A stretch of 25,350 nt of DNA from a bacterium (GCA_021781285.1 JAJXXD010000184.1:1-25350); one strand, 5' to 3'; positions 15,361 to 23,306 are shown, counted from the first letter of the stretch. A program made the numbers and translations. The notes: generated from the sequence alone by a model not told the origin.

Positions 15361-16614
15361 TTATTTTTCTGTTAAGTTCTTAATCAATTTGCATTGTCCG
15401 TTCCTTATTTTAATACTATTTGTGGTTATACTTAACAAGAATCGATTAAGCGACCTCCTTTTTCCATTAGCAACACTTATATTGAATTTTTTAAGCAGGT
15501 TTTTTAAGCCCGGACTTATCCCAAGCTTTCTTAAATAAATTAATCCGTTTTTAATTTCTTCGGGGGTGTAACAATATTTGGCTTTATTAATCGCGTCGTA
15601 AGTTTCGGTAAACCAGAACGGAACGTAATCCATGCTCCGCGACAGCCTTTTCAAGGTAATTTTATTTTCCGCACAAAACTTCGTAATATTTTCCTGATTT
15701 TCAAATATCTTCATTAAAGCCGAAAACAGAATATATTGCTGTTTTATATCCAATTCCATAACATAGGGTATCCCCCTTATACCGGAAACCGGCAGCCCAT
15801 TCTCCGCCAAATAATTTTCTTCCAGCCGCAAGCCCTTTCTATATCCATATTTTACCAGCTTCGTAAAATGGTTCAGCATGTCAAAGAGTAAGAATGAATA
15901 CACGGGCCTGTTTTCGAACTTGAATATTCCGCCGTCCAGTATGCCGTAAAGCGTTTTTATGGCTCTTAATCCATAAGAATTTTCGTTTATAAATTCCGGT
16001 TCCGCCGATTTAAAAGAAAACCCGCATTTCCGGCAATGTGGAAAATCGCCATCGTAAAGCCTTTTATGGATAACGAAAGGCTCGCCGCACGAGGGACATT
16101 TATCTATTAAAAAACATTTATGTTTAATGCATGCCGTAGAAAAAAATAGCCGCCATTTTTTCCTTAAATACGGCTGTTTATCCTCATTTAAGCATAAAGG
16201 ACATATTCTTTGCGCATGCTGCCTTATATTTCTTTTGCGCCTAAATATCGGCATAATAAAAGCATTTCTGTTGTTATAGTATATCGTTTCCGAAAGCCAG
16301 CTTTCGTAGGATTTTAGCGTCATCCCGTAAATCGTTTCTTTTCTGAAGCCTGTTTTTATCAATAACCGGTTAAAGAACGAACCATTTTCGTGAAGGTCTA
16401 AATCGTTATCCCATAAATGATAATCGTATTCGGGAAAATAAAGATTTAAAAACGTTGCGGGGTCGGAATGATGCATATAAGCCGTCCTTATAAGCCACGA
16501 CGATAGCAGTTCGTCTTTAAGCGGCAGGGGCCTGATTCTAAACATGGAATTGGCAATAGACCTTTTGTCTATCGCCCTTACTTTATAAACAAATATTCTA
16601 TCCGCAGTCTGCAT
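15361..16614 (-). CDS. tniQ: TniQ/TnsD target-selection protein
   Basis: The 417-residue protein has an N-terminal TniQ domain (about 24-135: IRPLPLKDELLSSWLIRTA, the family signature). A zinc-binding region of C138-x2-C141, C162-x2-H165, C173-x2-C176 and C194-x2-C197 follows, with the TniQ HKCFLIDKCPSCG-type sequence, and then a helical C-terminal region (about 205-417). It is longer than the short TniQ of CRISPR-associated Tn7 elements and somewhat shorter than Tn7 TnsD (about 508), so it probably binds a specific DNA site itself, here the tRNA-Arg gene. The start overlaps the tnsC stop as TAATG, favouring translational coupling, which supports the ATG at 16614 over an internal Met24. Confidence 0.87.
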   Translation of the reverse strand: MQTADRIFVYKVRAIDKRSIANSMFRIRPLPLKDELLSSWLIRTAYMHHSDPATFLNLYFPEYDYHLWDNDLDLHENGSFFNRLLIKTGFRKETIYGMTLKSYESWLSETIYYNNRNAFIMPIFRRKRNIRQHAQRICPLCLNEDKQPYLRKKWRLFFSTACIKHKCFLIDKCPSCGEPFVIHKRLYDGDFPHCRKCGFSFKSAEPEFINENSYGLRAIKTLYGILDGGIFKFENRPVYSFLLFDMLNHFTKLVKYGYRKGLRLEENYLAENGLPVSGIRGIPYVMELDIKQQYILFSALMKIFENQENITKFCAENKITLKRLSRSMDYVPFWFTETYDAINKAKYCYTPEEIKNGLIYLRKLGISPGLKNLLKKFNISVANGKRRSLNRFLLSITTNSIKIRNGQCKLIKNLTEK

Positions 16615-17552
16615 TATACCGCCTCTAAATCGTCTATGCTCCGTCTTAAAGACGGCTGAACATAGCCGGTGTTTTTGACTTCGTCCATAGTTATTTTTTC
16701 TTTTTGATTTTTAATAGCGTAAATTGCCGATGAACTTATTATTTCTATTATCTCGCCTAGAAGTCCTTCGCTTGTTTCTAAAATGTATTCGGCAAGTTTA
16801 TCGTTTTCCGCAATGGCCGATTCTTTTTTAAGAGGCAGTATTTTTTCGATAGATTTAAGCAAGGCTTTATATTCGTTATTAAAGTTCCACCTTTTTAAAT
16901 ACATCGGTTTAAACCTCGAACTAATCTGAAAATCGGTATTCGTAGCGTTAAGAGCCTCTTTAATTCCCACGAGAACTATAGGCATTAAGAGTTTATTGTT
17001 AAGATTTTTTAATGCGTTCATAAATTCTTTTTGCCTTGCAACCGAACCGCTTAGAATATTGTGGATTTCATCAACTATAAGCATTTTAGTCCCGAACTTA
17101 GAAAAATAATAGGTTATTTCGACATCTTTTCTCGATAAGGAATCACTTTTCTTAAACGGTATTAATAGTTCGTCTAAGATAGAATCGTAAAACATACCGA
17201 TGTCCGGTCTCGGCGGAGCCTGAACTATTATAACGGGAACGGCGTCCGTTTCTATTCCGTCGGTCGGCATGTGCATCTTCAAGAATTTTTTTACGACGCT
17301 GGTTTTTCCGTTATTGCTGTCGCCCACTATAAGAAGGCAAGGCATTCTCGATTTTCTGGGTTCTATAAGCAGGTCTTCGAGCTTATTCAGTATTTTTTGC
17401 GCACCGGAATATACTATAAATCTTTCTTTTTTAATATATAAGGTTCGTTCCTCGTCCGATTTATCTAAAAACTCTATGGTTTTTGGCGTCAATCTGCCAG
17501 CTATATCCGCCGAAACTTTATTGACAAGACCTACTTTGTTTTTATCTTTCAT
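16614..17552 (-). CDS. tnsC: TnsC-type AAA+ transposition regulator
   Basis: The 312-residue AAA+ ATPase has Walker A GDSNNGKT (77-84), Walker B MLIVDEIH (157-164) and a sensor-type VLVGIKEAL segment near residue 210. An SSRFKPMYLKRW stretch, typical of the TniB/TnsC group, follows. In Tn7-like systems TnsC polymerises on target DNA recruited by TniQ/TnsD or TnsE and activates TnsAB. The protein is much shorter than Tn7 TnsC (about 555) and close in size to TniB and CAST TnsC. A GGAGA ribosome site lies 8 bases before its ATG in the 26-base gap after tnsB. Confidence 0.9.
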   Translation of the reverse strand: MKDKNKVGLVNKVSADIAGRLTPKTIEFLDKSDEERTLYIKKERFIVYSGAQKILNKLEDLLIEPRKSRMPCLLIVGDSNNGKTSVVKKFLKMHMPTDGIETDAVPVIIVQAPPRPDIGMFYDSILDELLIPFKKSDSLSRKDVEITYYFSKFGTKMLIVDEIHNILSGSVARQKEFMNALKNLNNKLLMPIVLVGIKEALNATNTDFQISSRFKPMYLKRWNFNNEYKALLKSIEKILPLKKESAIAENDKLAEYILETSEGLLGEIIEIISSSAIYAIKNQKEKITMDEVKNTGYVQPSLRRSIDDLEAV

Positions 17553-17578
17553 TGCCTTTTCTCCTATCGTATTTTAAA

Positions 17579-19534
17579 TTAATCGTCGTATTCGTCAATT
17601 TCGAAAGCCTCTATCCCACTTTCGCTTGTTTTTTCCTGCCCATTCAAGCCGTCAGCCTTTCCCTTTTCTTTTAGAACTTTCTCCGTTCCAGATTCCGCCG
17701 TATCGGACAATTTTTCCCCCGCTTTTTTATAAGCAGGATTGAGTTTAAGCTGATTTTCTATCTCGAGCTTAATTTTATCTTTATGATGGTTATTGGACGA
17801 CAGTTTCCGCCTGACTGTTTTTGTCTTTTCGAACGATTCGGCCTCGATCTGTTTTAATTTTTTTAACGCCTGAAATAACCTATTTTCGTCGTAATCTTTT
17901 AAGCCCTCTTTTTTAAGGTATCTTTTTGCCTCTCTTATATCCCAGATAGAAACGCAGGGATTCCCGATATTGCGGTAAGGTATAGGGAAATAAATTTTAA
18001 GCTCCGGTTCGTAAAAATAAATTTTACTTATATCCCTTGGGTCGAATCTTACGACGAACGTTTTTCTTTTTTTGCCGTTATTATCCTCGATTCTAATGTA
18101 TTTCCTTAATACGTCGTGGTAATATTTGATATTCTCGAACGATATGCCGTCTTTCTGTATAGTCCTTTCGGTAAACGGCAGAAGGGATATTCTGATTCTT
18201 TCCGATTCTTCCCTGTCTATCATATCCGGCAGACCCGTCCCCGCCGTTTTTTCGTCCCCGAGTATTCCAGTTTCGTATTTCTTTTCAGGGGTCATGCCGA
18301 TTTCGGAATGTATGGACTTATGGTAAACGTTGACTATAAATTCCGCTATCCATTTTTCGAGTTCTTTTAAGGTGAATACGGCTTTTGCTTCCGAATCGTA
18401 TTCGCCCCTTTCTTTAGGGTTAGAAAAAGTCGTGCCGGAAAGGGTATGAATCCGCATATTCATAGTTTTCACTATTCTTTCGATATGGCCGCCGTAATAA
18501 GGGGCGCCTCTCGGTCTGAAATCTATTCCTATGTTAAATTCCTGACAGAACCTTCTAAGAGCCTCCCCTCTGAACTCAGAAGCGTTATCGAGGTGTATGG
18601 TCATAGACTTAGGGATTCCGTAAATGTTCCAGTTCCCCTCTACCCCAAGGCTTTCCAGATAATTATTTTTCGGCATTATTCCCATATATAAAGCCTGACC
18701 GACGGAAAAAAAGCTCGGCGCCTGAAGCGTAACGTAAAAACCGTACACCATTCTGCTAAATATATCGAACGCTATCGTAATATAAGGTCTTCCTATCGGC
18801 TTTCTCATTATCTCGTCCACCACGATAATATCTAAAGGCGTATGGTCTATCTGGACTATTTCGAGCGGGAAATCGGCATTAAAAGATTTTTGGACCGGAT
18901 GAAATTTACTTAAAAATTCGCTTTTGCCGCGCCTGAGCCTGAAAATTCTAGCGGGATTTTCCGCCTTTATCCTGTTTCTTATAGTGTTATCGGACGGCGC
19001 AATTTTACCCGTCTGCTTAAAATGGATTTTAATATTTTCGATAACCTTGCTTGCGGGCAGTTTCTGCTTTGTAAGATATTCGTTATCGATATAGCTTTTT
19101 ATTATTTTTTCGGATTCTTCGTCAAGCCTTGTTTTTCCTTTCCCGCCCCTTTCTTTAAAGCTGGGAACAAGCGAACTTGTTGTTCCGGTTGATAAATATC
19201 TTTTTATCCACCGGTATAAGGTTATATAGGATTCTTTAAATTCTTCGGCTCTATTAACGACCTGTTTTTTAGTCCTGTCCGCCGTCAAAAGCGGTTTTAT
19301 GACTTCAAATCTTCTTTGCGCTTCTTTCCAATCCTTTTCGCTGAATAATTCTAACGGAGTTTTGTCCCGAACGATTTCGGCAACGGGATTAGACAATTCT
19401 CTTATCGGCAGTTTTGCTATATCGCCGGTTTTTAAATTCTTTCCGAGAACAGTTTCGAGGTCTATAGGATTAAGAATTTCGTATATTTCGTTTTTATATG
19501 AAACCTTATTCCCCTTATGCAGAGACAATATCAT
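17579..19534 (-). CDS. tnsB: TnsB DDE transposase
   Basis: The 651-residue retroviral-integrase-fold transposase has N-terminal winged-helix DNA-binding regions (about 60-200). The catalytic core has D230 (VQIDHTPLD), D316 (HLDNASEF) and E352 (GGHIERIV), with 35 residues between the last two, the standard DD(35)E spacing. A beta-barrel domain follows, then a Lys/Glu-rich C-terminal tail that in Tn7 contacts TnsC. It makes the 3' strand cuts and joins the ends to the target. Its binding sites should be the 20-bp repeats at both ends. Its start lies inside the end of tnsA (20-base overlap), so translation is coupled. Confidence 0.95.
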   Translation of the reverse strand: MILSLHKGNKVSYKNEIYEILNPIDLETVLGKNLKTGDIAKLPIRELSNPVAEIVRDKTPLELFSEKDWKEAQRRFEVIKPLLTADRTKKQVVNRAEEFKESYITLYRWIKRYLSTGTTSSLVPSFKERGGKGKTRLDEESEKIIKSYIDNEYLTKQKLPASKVIENIKIHFKQTGKIAPSDNTIRNRIKAENPARIFRLRRGKSEFLSKFHPVQKSFNADFPLEIVQIDHTPLDIIVVDEIMRKPIGRPYITIAFDIFSRMVYGFYVTLQAPSFFSVGQALYMGIMPKNNYLESLGVEGNWNIYGIPKSMTIHLDNASEFRGEALRRFCQEFNIGIDFRPRGAPYYGGHIERIVKTMNMRIHTLSGTTFSNPKERGEYDSEAKAVFTLKELEKWIAEFIVNVYHKSIHSEIGMTPEKKYETGILGDEKTAGTGLPDMIDREESERIRISLLPFTERTIQKDGISFENIKYYHDVLRKYIRIEDNNGKKRKTFVVRFDPRDISKIYFYEPELKIYFPIPYRNIGNPCVSIWDIREAKRYLKKEGLKDYDENRLFQALKKLKQIEAESFEKTKTVRRKLSSNNHHKDKIKLEIENQLKLNPAYKKAGEKLSDTAESGTEKVLKEKGKADGLNGQEKTSESGIEAFEIDEYDD

Positions 19535-20201
19535 ATTCTACCTCTTTATTATTTAACCTCGTTAAAACGGAATTGTTTAAGGGATTATTAAGATTTAAGG
19601 AAAGTTTCTTTTTAAAAACCAGATGCCATATAACCGGCAGTATAATCATTTTTTCCGAATCGTTTAAAGCGGTCATATTTAAAAGCTCGTTTACGGTTAA
19701 ACCGCTTCCGTATGAAGCGGAATAAATTTTATTTTCGTATTCGTCGTATTTGCCGTTTGATTTAGGTCTTTCGGAATATCTATAAAGGAATTTTATATTG
19801 CCTATATAGGTTTCGTTCAGCTTTTTATCGGTAAATATCTTAAATAAGTAGCCGTTTTCTTTGGAGTATTTTGAAACTACCTTAACTTTATTAACTATTT
19901 TTTCTTTCTTTTCCTTGATTTCTTTTAAATATTTTATTTCGACCAGCAGAGGTTTTTTATTCAATGCGGGTCTGAAGTAAATTAAGCAGTCGGGTATATA
20001 TATTATTTTTCTGCCTTTAAACACTGTTTCTACTTTAACGGGCTGTTCCTGATAGCTTTCAATTTCGTCGTTAAACTCGAACGTCAGATAAAATTTTTTT
20101 TCGAGCTGGGATTCGAAGTCTATATTTCTTTTATTCTTAACGCTGTAGAAGTATCCGGCGACAGACCTTGTTTGGACGGGGATTTTTCTGACGGAAGCCA
20201 T
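19515..20201 (-). CDS. tnsA: TnsA endonuclease
   Basis: The 228-residue restriction-endonuclease-fold protein cuts the 5' strands in Tn7-type cut-and-paste transposition. The catalytic set is E34 (SQLEKKF), D71 (YIPDCLIYF) and E88-I-K90 (LVEIKYLKE), in the order and approximate spacing of TnsA. The Tn7-type RSVAGYF-like and ESYQEQPV segments are also recognisable. A C-terminal DNA-binding part (about 165-228, TVNELLNMTAL) follows. It is the first gene of the tnsA-tnsB-tnsC-tniQ operon and starts about 130 bases inside the right end. The ribosome site AGGA is about 10 bases before the ATG. Confidence 0.9.
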   Translation of the reverse strand: MASVRKIPVQTRSVAGYFYSVKNKRNIDFESQLEKKFYLTFEFNDEIESYQEQPVKVETVFKGRKIIYIPDCLIYFRPALNKKPLLVEIKYLKEIKEKKEKIVNKVKVVSKYSKENGYLFKIFTDKKLNETYIGNIKFLYRYSERPKSNGKYDEYENKIYSASYGSGLTVNELLNMTALNDSEKMIILPVIWHLVFKKKLSLNLNNPLNNSVLTRLNNKEVEYDIVSA

Positions 20202-20246
20202 TTTAATTTATCCTGTTTAAAATTAATTAATTTTAGCTTTGTCAAT

Positions 20247-20275
20247 ATAGTATCATTTACTTTTGTATTTGTCAA
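20247..20275 (-). promoter_or_regulatory. Candidate tns operon promoter overlapping an end repeat
   Basis: On the minus strand a consensus -35 TTGACA (complement of 20270-20275) is followed after 17 bases by TACTAT (complement of 20247-20252). A second TTGACA lies closer to tnsA (complement of 20240-20245). The end repeat 20249-20268 fills the spacer and covers the -10, so TnsB bound to this repeat would block the promoter. Tn7 TnsB is known to repress its own operon from the right end. Confidence 0.5.
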
Positions 20276-20319
20276 GGTATTTTCATTATATTATATCATA
20301 GTATCACTTTATTTTGTAA
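20249..20319 (-). repeat. Right-end repeats: two TnsB-site-like copies
   Basis: Two 20-base copies (20249-20268 and 20300-20319) begin AGTATCA on the plus strand and end in TTTTGTA. Their reverse complements match the left-end motif; ACAAAAGTAAAT is shared exactly between 20249-20268 and the third left copy. The orientation is inverted relative to the left end, as transposon ends require. A weaker possible copy lies near 20227-20246. The remaining bases out to about 20335 have no clear site. Confidence 0.65.
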
Positions 20320-20337
20320 TTTATATTTTTTAACAAT

Positions 20338-20755
20338 ATGATAAAATCTAATAAATTTAGCTATAGAAGTTTCAATTATTATTGGAACTTACACCTCCAG
20401 CCCACCCGTAGCAAGTGCGAATTACGCGAACTCTGCCGGCACGGCTTCATATGCGAATAGCGCCGGAACTGCTAATAGTGCTAATAACGCGAATTATGCC
20501 AATACGGCGGGGTATGCGAACAGTTCAGGATTACCTAGTTGGAGTCAGGAAACAAATAACTATGTAGGGCAAGTTATTAATCCTAACGGATATTGCAGTG
20601 AAGTTTTATGGACAAACAATACGCAATCCACATTATTTTATCAATATTCAACTAAATATGGTTCCGGTTTTAGTTTTATTAATCCTGGACAACAAATAGA
20701 ATTTTCTGCTAATGAATGTGCAAAAATGTATTTCTTGTCTGCTTATAGTGGATGA
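20338..20755 (+). pseudogene. Frameshifted prepilin-like gene with Ala-Asn repeats
   Basis: ATG at 20338 gives MIKSNKFS. The next bases then need a frame change, near T20362, to continue as IEVSIIIGTYTSSPPVA, which together resembles a class III prepilin start (KFSLIEVSIIIG). From 20345 that second frame is open to TGA 20753-20755 and has no start codon of its own. After the hydrophobic stub come Ala/Asn-rich repeats (ANYANSAGTA type, 20414-20525). A C-terminal domain follows with two Cys and INPGQQIEF, ending LSAYSG. The hydrophobic helix is also too short for a pilin. It abuts the transposon right end and is convergent with the neighbouring pilin-like gene, whose end (LQPGQETGC, then LVSAYTVNP) looks similar. 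Confidence 0.6.
20414..20525 (+). repeat. Degenerate tandem repeat coding Ala-Asn-rich segment
   Basis: Short near-repeats on the theme GCGAATTACGCGAACTC and GCCGGAACTGCTAATAG encode four to five rounds of A-N-Y/S-A-N-S/T-A-G. Such repeats form extended or triangular stalks in tail fibres and adhesins. They lie within the prepilin pseudogene. Confidence 0.6.
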
Positions 20756-20791
20756 TTTTTAAATCAAAAATTATTAGTTTTTGTTAAATTT

Positions 20792-21565
20792 TCACGGATT
20801 AACAGTATAAGCACTAACTAATTCCCACCCCAACGCACATCCAGTTTCTTGTCCGGGCTGCAATACCTCAATATTACCGATAGAACCGCTTGTACCATTA
20901 ATTAAAATATCTACAAATTTAGTAGAAACATTGATATATTGATATTGGCCCGATGAACAATTTGAAGCTGTCAATGCTATTTGAGCTGATGCATTTTGAT
21001 ATTGTGTATAATATACATAGTTGGTATTCATTGTTGCCGGGGCGCTCGGCACGGGCGCCGCATAAGCCACGTACTCCAGCCCCCCGCCCTGGCTTCCTAT
21101 GCCTGAGCCGGGAAGTTCATGTTCGATATAATTCGCATAATTTACGGGAATGGAATATAAACCTATAAAATAATTATTCCCCGACGGATTGTCGGGGCAT
21201 CCGCCGTTGTTATCGATACATAAATTGACCGTCTGATTTGCCAGCTCAAGAGTAATCCAGTTCGGTTGCGGATACGGGCCGCCGGGATTGTTCGCAGGCT
21301 GAAGAGACTGTAAAAACTGCGGAGAGAGATATCCGTTTTGCGAAAGCGTAACTAAATCCGCAAACGAGCCGTTCTTAGCCATATACGCGTTCTCGGCGTT
21401 CTCGATAGTCTTTGTTACGCCGGCGATATAGCGCGCCTGATGATATTCATTTTTTGCCGTTTGTGTAGGTAAATACATTGCGGTCATAATGCCGATAACA
21501 ACTATTGCCACTATTAATCCGATTAGCCCTGAAAAACCATCTTGATTTTTAAGTACCTTAAACAT
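20792..21565 (-). CDS. Prepilin-like secreted protein, atypical (no Glu5)
   Basis: The start is set at ATG 21565, with GGAGG (complement of 21570-21574) 4 bases upstream, giving 257 residues. The leader MFKVLKNQDG ends in Gly before FSGLIGLIVAIVVIGIM, a type III prepilin signal with a hydrophobic helix. Position +5 of the mature protein is Ile instead of the usual Glu, as in some tip or minor pilins. The globular part has paired Cys (CIDNNGGC) and ends with a Cys-containing PGQETGC module. It is the last gene of the minus-strand operon, directly behind the classical prepilin gene. It probably forms or caps a pilus or pseudopilus and needs a prepilin peptidase not encoded here. Confidence 0.75.
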   Translation of the reverse strand: MFKVLKNQDGFSGLIGLIVAIVVIGIMTAMYLPTQTAKNEYHQARYIAGVTKTIENAENAYMAKNGSFADLVTLSQNGYLSPQFLQSLQPANNPGGPYPQPNWITLELANQTVNLCIDNNGGCPDNPSGNNYFIGLYSIPVNYANYIEHELPGSGIGSQGGGLEYVAYAAPVPSAPATMNTNYVYYTQYQNASAQIALTASNCSSGQYQYINVSTKFVDILINGTSGSIGNIEVLQPGQETGCALGWELVSAYTVNP

Positions 21566-21573
21566 ATATCCTC

Positions 21574-22182
21574 CTACCAATTATATTTTAAAACAAAATC
21601 TTGTTCCGAATTATTTTCCGCCGGAACAGCATAATAAGCTATTTCTTCCCAGTTTCCGGTTGCGGACATATCGAACGCTCCGAAAACGGATTTCACCGCT
21701 CCGGCATACTGAATCGGGATATAAGTATAAACTAATATTCCTGCGCTTCTAATGCAGTAGTTATTTGAATTTACGCTTATATTCGAATACGCCGGCTGAA
21801 GATAATAACCTTGGCCGAAATAATTTTCTCCGGAGGCGGACGGCGCCAGGACCCCAGAATTTACCAAATCGCTAAAATTAGCCGTATAGATATGATAAAG
21901 TTCCGTTTCGTTATAGTTCGTTCCACCCACCGTTACCGTACAACCTATGGGGGTTGTATTGCTCTGGTAAAACAATTCTTCCGCCTGAGCGATAGCTTTC
22001 ATCTCCTTAACAGTCTTAATAGCTTCATTAAATTGTATATAATTGTAAGCGGTCGGTATGGCCATTGCGGCTAAAATTAAACTTATAACGATAGTTATTA
22101 TAAGTTCGGCTAAAGTAAAGCCCTCCACCCCCAGCAGAGAGCCCTTGTTTTTTATCGTTAATGGTTTTATACCTATTCTCAT
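21574..22182 (-). CDS. Type IV prepilin-like protein (N-methylation motif)
   Basis: The 202-residue protein has a long basic leader ending VEG, followed by FTLAELIITIVISLILAAMA, the classical class III prepilin cleavage and N-methylation motif with Glu at +5. The mature protein of about 178 residues has a globular domain with two Cys (GCTVTVGG and NYCIRSAG) and a conserved-looking EEIAYYAVPAENN segment. That segment resembles EYVAYAAPVPS in the downstream pilin-like protein, so the two are probably paralogous partners. The start overlaps the preceding stop as ATGA (22179-22182), and its stop lies within the ribosome site of the next gene, so the set is tightly coupled. Confidence 0.85.
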   Translation of the reverse strand: MRIGIKPLTIKNKGSLLGVEGFTLAELIITIVISLILAAMAIPTAYNYIQFNEAIKTVKEMKAIAQAEELFYQSNTTPIGCTVTVGGTNYNETELYHIYTANFSDLVNSGVLAPSASGENYFGQGYYLQPAYSNISVNSNNYCIRSAGILVYTYIPIQYAGAVKSVFGAFDMSATGNWEEIAYYAVPAENNSEQDFVLKYNW

Positions 22183-22742
22183 TTAAACGGTCCGTTGATT
22201 TTAATCTTTTCCACGGTCTCTATATATGTGTCCTGACTCCAGACCGTTTTATGCGAAAATCTATTTTTAATAAAATGAACCTTATTTCCGCAGCTATCCG
22301 TCGTATAAAATTCTATTTCTTTGTTTAAATTATTGTAATATTGTTTACCGAATTTATCGGATACTATTATTTTATGCGTTTTCAACTTAATATCGTTAAT
22401 AACGTTCATAACGGCTACCTCGGGATGAAGCTGAAAAACTAAATCTAAATAAGAATACATATTCCTTTCGCCTGGCTGGTATATAATAAGATCGCCGTTG
22501 CTTGAAAGCACGGATTCAACCGCTTTTTTTATATTATTTTTTATATTCGCCGGAAATTTGTTTAGAAAAATAGTATAAGCCATATATCCGTTCTTGTATT
22601 TTTTCCATGGCGAGTCAAACCTTAAAATAACGTGATAAAAACATCCGTAATGTCCGACTCCGTCTTCAAATCTTGAATAAATATTAATTCCGTTTTTATT
22701 TTTTTTAGTTAAATCGTGTTTAAACGTATAGAAGTTATACAT
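22179..22742 (-). CDS. Putative Y1-transposase-like protein without HUH motif
   Basis: The 187-residue protein starts 6 bases after GGAGG. The segment GHYGCFYHVILRF resembles the first strand of IS200/RAYT TnpA proteins, and LVFQLHPEVAVMNVINDIKLKTHK resembles their region after HxH (LLVSIPP, VSDVV, IKGRSS). The late VWSQDTYIETVEKI resembles the helix with the catalytic Tyr. However, the metal-binding His-x-His is replaced (about LDLVF), so if related it is probably inactive or repurposed. There is no insertion-sequence structure, and the gene is translationally coupled to the prepilin gene. A different, pilus-related function is equally possible. Weak call. Confidence 0.4.
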   Translation of the reverse strand: MYNFYTFKHDLTKKNKNGINIYSRFEDGVGHYGCFYHVILRFDSPWKKYKNGYMAYTIFLNKFPANIKNNIKKAVESVLSSNGDLIIYQPGERNMYSYLDLVFQLHPEVAVMNVINDIKLKTHKIIVSDKFGKQYYNNLNKEIEFYTTDSCGNKVHFIKNRFSHKTVWSQDTYIETVEKIKINGPFK

Positions 22743-22823
22743 TTAGTCCTCCATGTTTTTTGTGCTTTCGTAAGTAGCATAATAATAATGCAATAATTTA
22801 TCGGCCAATATCGGTTTTATATT

Positions 22824-23246
22824 TTAACATTCTGGATTTTTACAAATATCCCCGCCCCTTACAAATATCTCAGGATATATTAGCCCTTTTTTAAATCTCC
22901 GTTCAATCATATCTTGATAGACCCCTATTTTAACCGCTTTCTTAAATTCTTTGTAATCCAACTTTATAAAACCCATTTTTTCTAATTCTTTTAATGCCCT
23001 TTCTCTTCTGTCGCGATATTCTCTTTCGGTCATTTCACTTTTCTTACCCCATATCATTTTATTAAACTTTTCGGTAAGATTTATATCGTTACCCCCGTGC
23101 GCTTTATGCGCGAAAAAATCTTTATGCTTAAAATAAGCATAAAATTCCGTATCGAGCCGGAATTTCGGGACAAACTCGTAATAATGATAACCGTCGGTAC
23201 ATAGTTTTATAAAAAACACTTGCTCTTTGTCTTTGCGGTTTTCCAC
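22824..23246 (-). CDS. Hypothetical protein between virB4 and the pilin genes
   Basis: The preferred start is GTG 23246, 8 bases after GGAGG; the in-frame GTG at 23255 is part of that site. This gives about 140 residues. The protein is soluble and highly charged, with an N-terminal beta-like part (QVFFIKLCTDGYHYYEFVPKF) and a helical Arg/Glu-rich middle (EREYRDRRERALKELEKMG). It ends with two Cys (CKNPEC). I recognise no family. It follows the VirB4-like gene by about 60 bases and probably belongs to the same operon. Confidence 0.6.
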   Translation of the reverse strand: MENRKDKEQVFFIKLCTDGYHYYEFVPKFRLDTEFYAYFKHKDFFAHKAHGGNDINLTEKFNKMIWGKKSEMTEREYRDRRERALKELEKMGFIKLDYKEFKKAVKIGVYQDMIERRFKKGLIYPEIFVRGGDICKNPEC

Positions 23247-23306
23247 TAAAACCACCTCCTACGGGAACCGCTTATCCGGTCCCCGAGTAAATTTTTTGCT
23301 TATATC

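Larger units (their letters stand above)
3410..20335. mobile_element. Tn7-like transposon with TnsABC-TniQ and TnsE, inserted next to tRNA-Arg
   Basis: The element is bounded by inverted arrays of a shared 20-bp motif, three copies at 3416-3475 and two at 20249-20319. It encodes TnsA, TnsB, TnsC and TniQ in one inward-facing operon at the right end and a TnsE homologue at the left end. About 10 kb of cargo lies between. The limits given are approximate: TGT at 3410 and ACA ending at 20335 are plausible terminal trinucleotides, but I could not find a matching 5-bp target duplication, so each end may be off by some tens of bases. With TnsA present, cut-and-paste movement is expected. There are no cas genes. 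The left (tnsE) end faces the tRNA gene, the reverse of Tn7 at glmS, where the tnsA end is proximal. Confidence 0.85.

Noticed and set aside
15323..15538. Hydrophobic plus-strand reading frame downstream of the repressor
   Set aside because: It is antisense to the C-terminal coding region of tniQ and has no ribosome site or family resemblance.
3410..20335. CRISPR-associated transposon (CAST)
   Set aside because: No Cas6, Cas7, Cas8 or Cas12k-like protein and no repeat-spacer array can be seen anywhere between the ends.
3405..20340. Exact 5-bp target-site duplication
   Set aside because: Bases flanking the candidate termini (GTTTT and ATATG) differ. A T5 match (3406-3410 and 20326-20330) exists but falls in low-complexity sequence and gives unequal distances to the repeats, so I do not claim it.
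20753..20766. Hairpin TGATTT-TT-AAATCA as a terminator between the convergent pilin genes
   Set aside because: The stem is six A/T-rich pairs with a 2-base loop; too weak to call.
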